NCBI GenBank assembly: GCA_041609995.1
Contig: JBFIPU010000004.1
Location: 27,326 to 91,325, forward strand
Direction of reading: 5' to 3'
Source: JABDOU01 sp041609995
GTDB lineage: Bacteria; Actinomycetota; Acidimicrobiia; Spongiisociales; SHLN01
Length of the DNA: 64,000 nucleotides
The position numbers and the translations under genes are program-made. This document shows, in pieces, positions 17,501 to 24,823 of this stretch (position 1 is its first letter; each line of letters begins with the position of its first letter). The notes beneath the pieces are model-generated. The model made no database searches. It was not told the DNA's origin and saw only the letters and a list, made by a program, of their open reading frames with translations.

Positions 17501-17601
17501 ATCGCGATTTCGACCCCCGGCCGTCGGCGGCGTGTCATGGGTGTGACTTCCTCACCGTTTGTGAGGCCGGCACCGACTACGTGAGCCGAGCAGGTCAGTA
17601 G
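14578..17601 (+). CDS. adnB: AdnB-like UvrD/Rep helicase with C-terminal RecB-type nuclease
   Basis: A 1007-residue partner of the preceding helicase-nuclease, starting at the ATG that overlaps its stop (ATGA), a sign of coupled translation and heterodimer formation. Walker A AGAGTGKT at 25-32, motif Ia ITFTVKAAEELDHRLR, Walker B LLDEYQDTN, motif III AVGDTGQTIYEWRGAT, motif V LTVHRAKGLEWEAVFL, motif VI EWRTAYVAVTRAKQRL. The nuclease domain has VTYASCPRRFFW, GRVDAVYGDETQWEIVDFKSGK and CHGCDFLTVC. Both motors and both nuclease sites in the pair therefore look complete. In actinobacteria AdnAB replaces or supplements RecBCD/AddAB in end processing. The strand, spacing and domain match make the pairing convincing. 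Confidence 0.87.
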   Translation: MTIEPTDEQQAIMIFDPGRPLRVAAGAGTGKTSTIAMRLETLISAGRVEPESTLGITFTVKAAEELDHRLRTRLPELAGAGRTPVVSTYHGFAFSIVREFGGYLGLQQDPRVITPGFGRQLLLETLGEGSYESLDLTHPRGRIEELVALGGELANHLYRPEDLPEPDGIDDVSGRRAELGEVLRRYQLKKRALGAVDFGDMISIAHEIVTTIDRVRAELRRRHRLVLLDEYQDTNAAQRRLLLALFGEGHSVTAVGDTGQTIYEWRGATTHNFNAFPTDFADEDGRPATTLALTANYRSGQAILDLANHIRRRTGEGDAHGLRAHPENPPAAISTAWFHNAVDEANWIAQEVQRLREEAEISRRDGSPIRWRDIAVLFRKNAQIDLVRQALEAEGIPVEVASIGALVHVPEVAQLHAWLQLLERGDLDGPILRILLGPRFRLGIGEIAQLVGWRRHEASTHLLDAIEAVATGAGEAPPVEEGIAPRLERFWEEYRELLVVAQGLTLGDLCRRILDTTSAWIEIESMPDAARLSARLNVYRFLDLAEQWSPLEGRPSVGAFLDYLDSLLDETAADEMEAAQVSSEDAVALLTVHRAKGLEWEAVFLPALAAGVFPSQARGANPARSPGILPRSMQPDDDGSLDTDTLVTRRHERQEWRTAYVAVTRAKQRLIATGAFFYSFVVPKRPSELFEMINSVPDVLERRPVGPAPSRGEGPAALTIDTTPAPDPDFLAGWRMELTKHLDETQRAPAEPDAASSRHLAEQQAVLFELPQPAPPAPAPEPTQVSVTGLVTYASCPRRFFWSQVERLPRRPSRRARAGTQLHRRIELYNLGKVPLAEDLEYDAMEPATTGRFGAFKNSRLGADRPLLVEAPFNYRTERGAVRGRVDAVYGDETQWEIVDFKSGKPRVPGSEMIQLQAYALAARAGGLGRPAPARIDVTFAYLGEGFATHTEEADEEWMAGAAATVADTLGRIDNRDFDPRPSAACHGCDFLTVCEAGTDYVSRAGQ

Positions 17602-17635
17602 GCTCGGCCGAGCGGGCCAAGGAGGAGGGACACAC

Positions 17636-20485
17636 ATGCCGGGCGGTGGGACGAACGCGAACGTGGCGCATTGGATGGACAGGGGGACAGCCTCGGTGAG
17701 AACCGGGCCACGAGACCAACGGCGACGGTCGATCGTATGGATTGCGCTGCTGACGCTGGCCGCCACGCTGATGGCGGCCCCGGTCGGCGCCAATCCGGGC
17801 GGCCTCCAGACCGATTGCACCAACGCCCCCGCCACGAAGGACCCCTCCCACCTGATGCCCGGCATGATGGGTACCGGCTATACGGCGATCCAGGGTGCGC
17901 AACCGATGGCATTCGATGTCGAGATCCTGGGAGTCCTGCCCAATGGCATCGGGATCGGACTCGACATGATCCTGGCGCGTGCGTCGGGACCGGTGATCGA
18001 GGCAGCCGGGGGGGTGGCGGCCGGGATGTCTGGATCCCCGATCTACATCGACGGGAAGCTGGTCGGGGCGCTCGCCTACGGGTTGTCCGGCAGCGACTAC
18101 GTCTTCGGTATCACCCCGGCCGACGCCATGGCGGCGATCCTCGAATACCCCGCAACGACTCCGCCGGCGGCGCCCAGCATGAACATGGTGGTCAGCGGCC
18201 AGATGCTGGGGACGGCCGGTGACCAGATGGCGAGTCACCTGCCGCTCCCCACGACCATCGCCGGAGTGAGCCCGGAACGCCACGAGCTGCTGGATCGGAT
18301 CGGGCTCTCCCCCACCACGATCGTGCCTCAGGGCGGCGGGGGTGGAGGCACCGGCGGCGGCGGGGAAACCGCTTTGCCCGGTGAGCCGCTGAGCGCCGTA
18401 CTGTCGCTGGGCGACATCTCGTTCTTCGCCACTGGCACCGCCACTCTGTGCCGGGGCGATCAGATCATCGCCTTTGGGCATCCCGCCAACTTCAGCGGTG
18501 AATCGACGCTGGGGATGGCCACGGCCGACATCGTCACGATCATCGACGACGAAAGCGGCCTGTTCGGCAACTACAAGATCGCGAATCTGGGCAGCCTGTT
18601 CGGCCGGATCGACCGCGACCACCTCGCCGGGATCCGCGGCATCGACGGTGAGATCCCGTCCGGTATCCCCATCACGTCGACCGTGACCTTCGACGAGCTG
18701 GCGCGCTCTCGCATGGGCGCAACCCAGGTCCTCGGGCAAGATTTCCTCTCCGGCATCGCCTTCTCCCACCTGTTCGCCAACATCGACGCAGTGTTCGACG
18801 CCATCGGGGATGGGTCCAGCGAGATCATGTTCACAATCGACGGTACCCGCGAGAACGGAACACCTTTCACGGTCGATCGATCGAACGTGTACTCATCCGA
18901 GTTCGACATCAGCTTCGAGAGCTCCTTCGAGGTTCCCAACTTCATCGACACGTTGTTGTTCAACCCGTATGAGGACGTTGAGATCACCCGGGTGGCTGTC
19001 AATCAGCTCAACCTGAATTCAGAGCCGAGGGAGGTGACCATCACCGACGTCGTTGTCTCGACCGCCACTGGATCGTCCAACGAAAGCTTTCTCACCGCGG
19101 CTCCCGGCGAGGTGCTCGACATCGAGGCCACGCTGGTAGGGGGAGGAACCGAGACCACCCAGATCATCCAGCTGCAGATACCGGATGACATCGTGTCCGG
19201 CCCCGGCAGCCTGATCGTATCCGGCGGCCAGGGTGAGGGCGGGTTTTTCTTCGAGGAGCCCCCTCCCAACGACTTCCCCGGAGACGCCCCCGGGTCGTTC
19301 GATGAGGTGCTCGAGGAGCTCGCCAACCGACCATCGAACGCCGACCTCGTCGCGCGACTCGAGCTCTTCGACGACGCCGCCGGTCCGGTCTCACCTCGCG
19401 TGATCGAAGAGCGGGTCCGGCAAGACCGCGTGGTCCGGGGCAACTGGTTCTTCGACATCTCGGTATTCGAGGAGCCGGACTTCCCGCCCGGGTTCAATGT
19501 TCCCCTCCAAGGGCCAGGGGGCACCGGCAACGCCTACCTGGAATTCGGTGAGTTCGACGTCTACTTCGACCTGTTCATCGACAGCGATTCTCCCGTGACC
19601 GCCGCTCACATCCACCGCGGCTTTCCCGGTGAAGACGGCCCGGTTGTCGTCGACCTCGACTGGACCAACCTCGGGTCGATGGGCGTCGTGGCCGCCGACC
19701 CCGAGATCCTGGCCGAGATCCTGGCCGAACCGTTTGGGTTCTATGTCAACGTGCACTCCGAGACGTGGCCGGACGGGGCGATGCGGGGCCAGATCGCAGA
19801 GCTCGAACCCGAACCGTTCCCGGAGGAACCACCCTCCGAGGAGCCGCCCGGCGAGACGCCCAGCGGGGGTTACGTCGACAATGGAGGCCAGTGGTTCTTG
19901 CCCGGCATGGAGCCCTTCTGGTTCGGCGTGCCGGGAGACATCCCGTTCCTGGGCGATTGGGACGGCGACGGAGACAAGACCCCAGGACTCTATCGCCCGT
20001 CCACGGGATACGCCTACGTCCGAAACACGAACGACACCGGCATGGCAGATGTCGAGTGGTATATCGGCATACCCGGTGACCGTCCGATGGTCGGCGACTG
20101 GGACGGAGACGGGGCGGACAGTTTCGGTGTGTACCGCTCATCCGAGGCCATGGTGTATCTGCGCAACAGCCTGAGCACCGGGTTTGCCGACATCGAGTTC
20201 ATGTACGGAATGGACGGTGACATCCCCTTCGCCGGCAACTTCAACGGCGACGACACCGACGACATCGGCGTATTCCGTGACGGTCGGGCGTACATCCGCT
20301 TCGATTACTCGGCCGGCACCGCCGATCTCGAGATCGAGGTCATGGCCGACGATGTCATCGTGGGAGACTGGAACCAGGACGGGATCGACGAACTGGGTGC
20401 CATTCTGGATGGCGTGCTGTACGCCGTTGACGGTGAGTCCACTCTTCAGCTGGGACCGGCGGACGGAGCCATCCGTCGGTCGTAG
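17636..20485 (+). CDS. Secreted S55 (SpoIVB-type) peptidase-like protein with CHRD and FG-GAP-like repeats
   Basis: A 949-residue exported protein. A strong ribosome site (ggaggaggg) lies six bases before the ATG. The signal peptide is about residues 28-52 (RRRSIVWIALLTLAATLMAA). Residues about 60-400 resemble the SpoIVB peptidase domain: GGVAAGMSGSPIYIDGKLVG at 125-144 is the serine motif, with Ser132 the likely nucleophile, and IIAFGHPANFSGE resembles the glycine/His region after it. Residues about 630-722 are a CHRD domain (AHIHRGFPGEDGPV, then NVHSETWPDGAMRGQI). A Pro/Glu linker is followed by four FG-GAP/VCBS-like repeats with GDWDGDGDK, GDWDGDGAD, GNFNGDDTD and GDWNQDGID, probably calcium-binding. 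It is a free-standing gene. Whether the peptidase is active is not known. Confidence 0.75.
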   Translation: MPGGGTNANVAHWMDRGTASVRTGPRDQRRRSIVWIALLTLAATLMAAPVGANPGGLQTDCTNAPATKDPSHLMPGMMGTGYTAIQGAQPMAFDVEILGVLPNGIGIGLDMILARASGPVIEAAGGVAAGMSGSPIYIDGKLVGALAYGLSGSDYVFGITPADAMAAILEYPATTPPAAPSMNMVVSGQMLGTAGDQMASHLPLPTTIAGVSPERHELLDRIGLSPTTIVPQGGGGGGTGGGGETALPGEPLSAVLSLGDISFFATGTATLCRGDQIIAFGHPANFSGESTLGMATADIVTIIDDESGLFGNYKIANLGSLFGRIDRDHLAGIRGIDGEIPSGIPITSTVTFDELARSRMGATQVLGQDFLSGIAFSHLFANIDAVFDAIGDGSSEIMFTIDGTRENGTPFTVDRSNVYSSEFDISFESSFEVPNFIDTLLFNPYEDVEITRVAVNQLNLNSEPREVTITDVVVSTATGSSNESFLTAAPGEVLDIEATLVGGGTETTQIIQLQIPDDIVSGPGSLIVSGGQGEGGFFFEEPPPNDFPGDAPGSFDEVLEELANRPSNADLVARLELFDDAAGPVSPRVIEERVRQDRVVRGNWFFDISVFEEPDFPPGFNVPLQGPGGTGNAYLEFGEFDVYFDLFIDSDSPVTAAHIHRGFPGEDGPVVVDLDWTNLGSMGVVAADPEILAEILAEPFGFYVNVHSETWPDGAMRGQIAELEPEPFPEEPPSEEPPGETPSGGYVDNGGQWFLPGMEPFWFGVPGDIPFLGDWDGDGDKTPGLYRPSTGYAYVRNTNDTGMADVEWYIGIPGDRPMVGDWDGDGADSFGVYRSSEAMVYLRNSLSTGFADIEFMYGMDGDIPFAGNFNGDDTDDIGVFRDGRAYIRFDYSAGTADLEIEVMADDVIVGDWNQDGIDELGAILDGVLYAVDGESTLQLGPADGAIRRS

Positions 20486-20528
20486 CCGATCGCACAGCGG
20501 CGACAACCAACGGGGACGACGGGGCCAG

Positions 20529-20984
20529 TCAGATCACCCTGCCATCCCGGGTTTCGAGCAGGATGGTGACCGGGCCGTCATTGACCAGCGCCACCTCCAT
20601 CTGGGCCCCGAACTGGCCCGTAGCCACTTCGATCCCGTGCCGGCGCAGGGCTGCGACGAACTCGTCAAACAGCGGCTCGGCCAACTCGGGGGGAGCAGCC
20701 CGCACGAACGAAGGCCGCCGGCCCTTGCGGAGGTCGGCCAGAAGCGTGAACTGCGACACCGCCAGAATGCTGCCGCCGACCGCCGCCAGGTCCAGGTTCA
20801 TGTGGCCGGCGTCATCAGAAAACACCCGCAGGCCGGCGATCTTGTCGGCCAGGGCCTCGGCGTCACGAACCGTGTCGTCCGGACCGATCCCCACGAGCAG
20901 CACCAGGCCTCTTCCGATCGAGCCGATGGTCTCGTCTCCCACCCGCACGGCACCCTCCGACGCCCGCTGGGCCACGACCTTCAT
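20529..20984 (-). CDS. dtd: D-aminoacyl-tRNA deacylase
   Basis: A 151-residue cytosolic enzyme that hydrolyses D-amino acids from mischarged tRNA. Family signatures are complete: MKVVAQRASEGAVRV at the start, VLLVGIGPDD, the catalytic/cross-subunit segment AVSQFTLLADLRKGRRPSF (SQFTL motif), and the second motif VALVNDGPVTILLET (NxGPVT type). Length equals the usual 145-152. Its ATG overlaps the stop of the upstream DUF368 gene by four bases, so the two are translationally coupled. Confidence 0.95.
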   Translation of the reverse strand: MKVVAQRASEGAVRVGDETIGSIGRGLVLLVGIGPDDTVRDAEALADKIAGLRVFSDDAGHMNLDLAAVGGSILAVSQFTLLADLRKGRRPSFVRAAPPELAEPLFDEFVAALRRHGIEVATGQFGAQMEVALVNDGPVTILLETRDGRVI

Positions 20985-21850
20985 GTGTGTTTTGCCTGCA
21001 AGCGTGACAGTGCAAACACAATGAGGAAGGCGGCAACGGCCAGGACCGTGATCAGACCGACCTGACCGTCAGGCGGCCCCAGGGTCGTAGAGTCGGTGCC
21101 GTCTGGCCATGGCCACAGCACCCGCAGCGATCCCAGCATCAGCCCGATCAACCCCGCCAGGACGGTGTCGTGGTGGTGTTCGAGGAGCCAATTGAGCAGC
21201 GTGCTGAACAAGGCGAGACCAACGATGGCCCCCAGCAGGAAGATCCCGAGAGTCCCCAAGGATCGCTCGTGGACGGCGTCGAGCACCGGCTGATACATGC
21301 CGATCATCAGCAGAATGAACGATCCTGAGACGCCGGGCAGGATCATGGCACAAATCGCCAACGCACCTGCGCCGACGAAGACCAGGGAAGAGGGGGCCAG
21401 AACCTCGCCTCCCCGCCAGCCCAGAACAACGAAAGCCACGACTGCCACCAGCGCCATCACGATGAAGCGTTGCGAATCGCGCTTCACCAACAGCTGCCAG
21501 GCCACGAAGATGGAACCGGCGATGAGGCCGAAGAACACGCCGGCGGTGGGCTGGGGACGGTTCTCCAGCAACCAGGTGATCGGGGTCGCCGCCGCGATGA
21601 CGGCGAGAACGATGCCGATGACGAGCGGCAAGATGAACAGCCAGTCGATGCCCCGGAACGCTTCCCAGAATCCTGCAACGTCGCCGCGGATCAAGCGGCT
21701 GAGCGAGGTGGCACCCTTGCGCACATTGGCGACCAGACGCTCGTAGATGCCCAACACGAGGGCTACCGTGCCCCCCGAAACACCGGGGACGATGTCGGCG
21801 GCCCCCATGAGAAAGCCGCGAACCAGTTGCGCAGGTACTTGTCGGTTCAC
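20981..21850 (-). CDS. DUF368 membrane protein, probable polyprenyl-phosphate translocase (PopT-type)
   Basis: A protein of about 289 residues when started at the GTG giving VNRQVPAQLVRGFLMGAADI; the longer frame upstream overlaps the FlgM-like gene and is rejected. It has eight or more membrane helices and the two DUF368 signatures, FLMGAADIVPGVSGGTVAL near the N-terminus and CAMILPGVSGSFILLMIGMY in the second half, an internal duplication. DUF368 members have been shown in other bacteria to recycle undecaprenyl phosphate across the cytoplasmic membrane. That function is taken from the family, not shown here. It is coupled downstream to dtd. Confidence 0.88.
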   Translation of the reverse strand: MNRQVPAQLVRGFLMGAADIVPGVSGGTVALVLGIYERLVANVRKGATSLSRLIRGDVAGFWEAFRGIDWLFILPLVIGIVLAVIAAATPITWLLENRPQPTAGVFFGLIAGSIFVAWQLLVKRDSQRFIVMALVAVVAFVVLGWRGGEVLAPSSLVFVGAGALAICAMILPGVSGSFILLMIGMYQPVLDAVHERSLGTLGIFLLGAIVGLALFSTLLNWLLEHHHDTVLAGLIGLMLGSLRVLWPWPDGTDSTTLGPPDGQVGLITVLAVAAFLIVFALSRLQAKHT

Positions 21851-21861
21851 GGCGGCGGAGG

Positions 21862-22023
21862 CTAGTTCACGCGCCCCGCTCGGCCGCGCCAGCGGAGAAT
21901 GCTCTCGGCAACCCATTCGGATGGGATGTTGTAACGATCCTCGGCGATGAGCTTCGACAGCTCGGCCAGTCGCTTCTGCCGGGCAGTCAGCTCTTTCGGT
22001 TCCTGATTGGGTTGTCCATTCAT
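21862..22023 (-). CDS. FlgM-like mini-protein
   Basis: A protein of 53 residues starting at MNGQPNQEPKELTARQ and ending 11 bp before the DUF368 start on the same strand. The core LAELSKLIAEDRYNIPSEWVAESIL matches the C-terminal sigma-binding helices of FlgM anti-sigma-28 factors (pattern: helix, short loop with Y-x-I/V, then I-A-E-x-I/L-L). No flagellar genes are in the window. Such short FlgM-domain proteins occur in non-motile actinobacteria where the role is unknown. The start is uncertain: an ATG 14 codons upstream is also in frame. Confidence 0.6.
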   Translation of the reverse strand: MNGQPNQEPKELTARQKRLAELSKLIAEDRYNIPSEWVAESILRWRGRAGRVN

Positions 22024-22166
22024 GGCTACTCCATCGGGCCACCAACAGTGGCCGTGGAGCGTCATACGACATATGGCACGAATGCACCATGCCTGCCTAG
22101 TTACCTACGAATCCCATGGTCCTCGGGTGAGACGACACCGCCTACGGCGGCCACCGAGTGTGACGC

Positions 22167-23411
22167 CTACTCCACCGCCACGGGAGCAGAGCGCAATGGC
22201 GGCGCCAGCACCCGGAAGGCGACCGGGGTCAAGACAGCGGTGACAGCCACCAGCAGGATGGCTCCCGCCCGCTGGCCGACGGAGAGCAGGCCGGCGTTGA
22301 GGCCGATGTCGGCGAGCGCGATGATCACGCTCAGCTGGCCCGCCAGCAGCACGCCAACTGACACGGCCTGGCGGATGGAAAAGCCGCGCACGACCAGGAT
22401 CAGACCCGCAAGCAGCTTGATCCCGATGGCCACCGCGATGAGGCTCACCGCCTCCCCCAAGACCTGGGCGTCGGCGAGATCGCCGAGCGGGAACTCGATT
22501 CCCACCGTGATGAAGAAGATCGGGATGAAGAAGCCGAAGGCCATGCCGGAGAGCTGTTCCTCCAGCCCCCCTCGATAGCGAAACACGAAGGCGAAGATCG
22601 TGCCGGCCAAGAAGGCACCGAGGATCGCCTCGATGCCCAGGGCGATCGACAGGCCGACGAACACGAACATGAGTGCCAGCGAGGCCCGAATCCCCAGCTC
22701 TTGCGGGTCGTGAGGGTCGAAGAGCCGTTCAAACCGCTCCGGATACCACCAGGCCGCCCGCTTGATACCGAAGAGCACCGAGCCGATGACGATGAACAGG
22801 GCCGGCAGCTTGAGCAGGTCGAGCGACAACCCGTTGTCGCGGATCGCCAGGAACAGGACGATGCCGATCAAGCTCAGCACCTCGGCCAGGACGGCGATGA
22901 GGATCGCCGCCTGACCCACACGGGTGGAGGTGCGTCCCGTGTCACGCAGCACCGGAATGACGAGCCCGATGGCGGCAGCTGTGAGCAGGAGGGCAATGAA
23001 CAGCTGCTGGCTTCCATCCTCGAGGGTGAGGAAGGACCCGACGCCAAACCACGCCAGCGCAAAGATGATGCCGGTCATCGCCAGCCCCAGCACCAGCTGG
23101 CGCGGGCCTTGCCGTTCGAGCCGGTCGAAGTCGATTTCAAAGCCCGAGAGAAACATCAGGAGCAGCAAGCCGAACTCGGCCAGGAACTCGAACAGTTCGG
23201 TGGGCTCGACCAGGCCCAATAGCGCCGGTCCCACCAGCAACCCGAACAGGATCTCGAGCACCACCGCCGGCAGGTTCAAACGGCGGGCGAGGAGCGGGAG
23301 CAGGAAGGCGGCGGCAGCCACGATCACCAGGGTCATCGGCGTGGCGGCGACCTCGTGCGAGACGCTCTCGCTCGCCACGACCTCCCCGGCAACTGACAGC
23401 GTTGCGATCAC
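22167..23411 (-). CDS. Cation:proton antiporter, CPA2/KefB type
   Basis: A protein of about 414 residues with roughly twelve membrane helices. The N-terminal portion has LNLPAVVLEILFGLLVGPALLGL, the family's conserved helix, then LLLMFLSGFEIDFDRL, and in the middle AIEAILGAFLAGTIFAFVFR-type sequence followed by FFIPIFFITVGIEF, all typical of CPA2 Na+/K+:H+ antiporters. The starting GTG at 23411 lies eleven bases after the upstream RCK-domain gene; a later ATG at 23339 is the alternative. The adjacent TrkA-type protein is the likely regulatory subunit. Which ion is carried is unknown. Confidence 0.88.
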   Translation of the reverse strand: MIATLSVAGEVVASESVSHEVAATPMTLVIVAAAAFLLPLLARRLNLPAVVLEILFGLLVGPALLGLVEPTELFEFLAEFGLLLLMFLSGFEIDFDRLERQGPRQLVLGLAMTGIIFALAWFGVGSFLTLEDGSQQLFIALLLTAAAIGLVIPVLRDTGRTSTRVGQAAILIAVLAEVLSLIGIVLFLAIRDNGLSLDLLKLPALFIVIGSVLFGIKRAAWWYPERFERLFDPHDPQELGIRASLALMFVFVGLSIALGIEAILGAFLAGTIFAFVFRYRGGLEEQLSGMAFGFFIPIFFITVGIEFPLGDLADAQVLGEAVSLIAVAIGIKLLAGLILVVRGFSIRQAVSVGVLLAGQLSVIIALADIGLNAGLLSVGQRAGAILLVAVTAVLTPVAFRVLAPPLRSAPVAVE

Positions 23412-23421
23412 CTCGGTCCGT

Positions 23422-24819
23422 TCATTGCGTTGGAACCAGCAAAACAGAAGACCTGGAGTCGCGGGCGATGTGCTCGGCAATGCGCACGCCCACGCTGCGC
23501 TGGCGCATCCCCAGCACCGTCAAATCGGTGGAGAATTCGAGGAAGACCCGTATGGGATTGCCCCGGCGGACCTTGCGCCGAACCGACACCCCCTGGACGG
23601 CCGCCTGCTCCTTGAGCCGCGCCGCCGCCGCTCGTGCCTCGTCCGCTACGTCGGGGCCGGCGATGAAGGTGGCGTCGATGACGGCCAGCCCGGTCAGCTC
23701 GGCTTTGGTGAGGCGTGCAAGATCGACCGCAGCTCGAATGGCAGCTCGGCCGGCAGGGGTGGGGCGGGCCGGCACCAGGATCTCCCGGTAGGGAAAACTG
23801 CCGCGGGCAATCAAGACCGGAACACCCGTCTCATATGCGAGCCGGGCCTCGCGCGAGGCCGTGAACCGCAGCCACCGGGGCCGGTTGGAGAGCTCGGGGA
23901 CCACGATGAGGCCGCCGACGTCCGTGGCCACCTCGGGCACATGGTCGATCGCCCGACCCGAAACCTCTTGAAACCGGACCTCGACGCCAGTCGCCAGCCG
24001 GGCTGCCCGGTCGATGAGCTCACTGCTGTCCTCTCCCTCCCGATGGACGACCACCAGCCCCTTGGCGATGCTGTTGCGGGTGACGTACACGGCCTCGGCG
24101 AACAGGGACTCCAGGTCCTCGATGCCACGCATCGGCACCACGACCTGGGAGCCGTAATCGAGGGGAAAGCGAGCCTGGCCGGAAGTGAAGAGACCGATGA
24201 TTTCGCCGAACTTCCGCGACGGCCCGACCACCGTGACGCGATCCCCGACTTTGAGCACATCATCACCGTGCGGGATGATCAGGTCGTTGTCACGGTGGAT
24301 CACACCGACCAGCCAATCGGCCACCGGGAGATCTTTGAGCGCCTTGCCGGCCACGGGTGAGTCGGAGGCGACCTCGAGTTCGATCGCCTCGGCCCGCCCT
24401 CCGGCAAAAGCCATCGAGGCGACCCGTCGCGGCTCGAGATCGAGTTCGAGCCAGCGGGCGGTCAGACTGTCGGGAGAATGGGCGGCGATGCCCAGCGTCT
24501 GGTAGTCCACCAGCCGTTCGGGGTCGGCTGCCATGGCGCCGATCCGGAAGACATCGGCATCGATTGCCAGCTTGCAGGCGGCCAGGTTGACTTCATCGCT
24601 GTTCGTGCAGGCCACCAGCGCATCGGAGGTGAGGAGACCCGCCTCGCCCAGAACGACTGGGCTGGAACCGTCGCCTTCGACCGGCGTGAAGGAGCGAACG
24701 GCCGCGGCCAGCTTGAGCCGATCGGGATCTTTGTCGATCAGCGTCACGTCCCACGCTTCTCCCAAACGACGCAGCAGCTCGCGAGCTGTGCCCCCGGCAC
24801 CGACAACTATCACCTTCAT
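23422..24819 (-). CDS. TrkA-type RCK protein fused to a universal-stress-like domain
   Basis: A 465-residue cytosolic protein starting at MKVIVVGAGGTARELLRRLG. Residues 1-120 are an RCK_N (TrkA-N) Rossmann domain with GAGGTA and the acidic LIDKD ending strand 2; residues about 130-210 are an RCK_C domain (IELEVASDSPVAGKALKDL...HGDDVLKVGDRVTVVG). The rest is a universal-stress-protein-like region (KGLVVVHREGEDSSEL, later REILVPARPTPAGRAA and SVLLVPTQ at the end). It sits between ychF (4 bp gap) and the antiporter and probably gates the antiporter according to NAD(H) or nucleotide levels. The ATG at 24819 is chosen over an extension of eleven codons. Confidence 0.82.
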   Translation of the reverse strand: MKVIVVGAGGTARELLRRLGEAWDVTLIDKDPDRLKLAAAVRSFTPVEGDGSSPVVLGEAGLLTSDALVACTNSDEVNLAACKLAIDADVFRIGAMAADPERLVDYQTLGIAAHSPDSLTARWLELDLEPRRVASMAFAGGRAEAIELEVASDSPVAGKALKDLPVADWLVGVIHRDNDLIIPHGDDVLKVGDRVTVVGPSRKFGEIIGLFTSGQARFPLDYGSQVVVPMRGIEDLESLFAEAVYVTRNSIAKGLVVVHREGEDSSELIDRAARLATGVEVRFQEVSGRAIDHVPEVATDVGGLIVVPELSNRPRWLRFTASREARLAYETGVPVLIARGSFPYREILVPARPTPAGRAAIRAAVDLARLTKAELTGLAVIDATFIAGPDVADEARAAAARLKEQAAVQGVSVRRKVRRGNPIRVFLEFSTDLTVLGMRQRSVGVRIAEHIARDSRSSVLLVPTQ

Positions 24820-24823
24820 GGAG

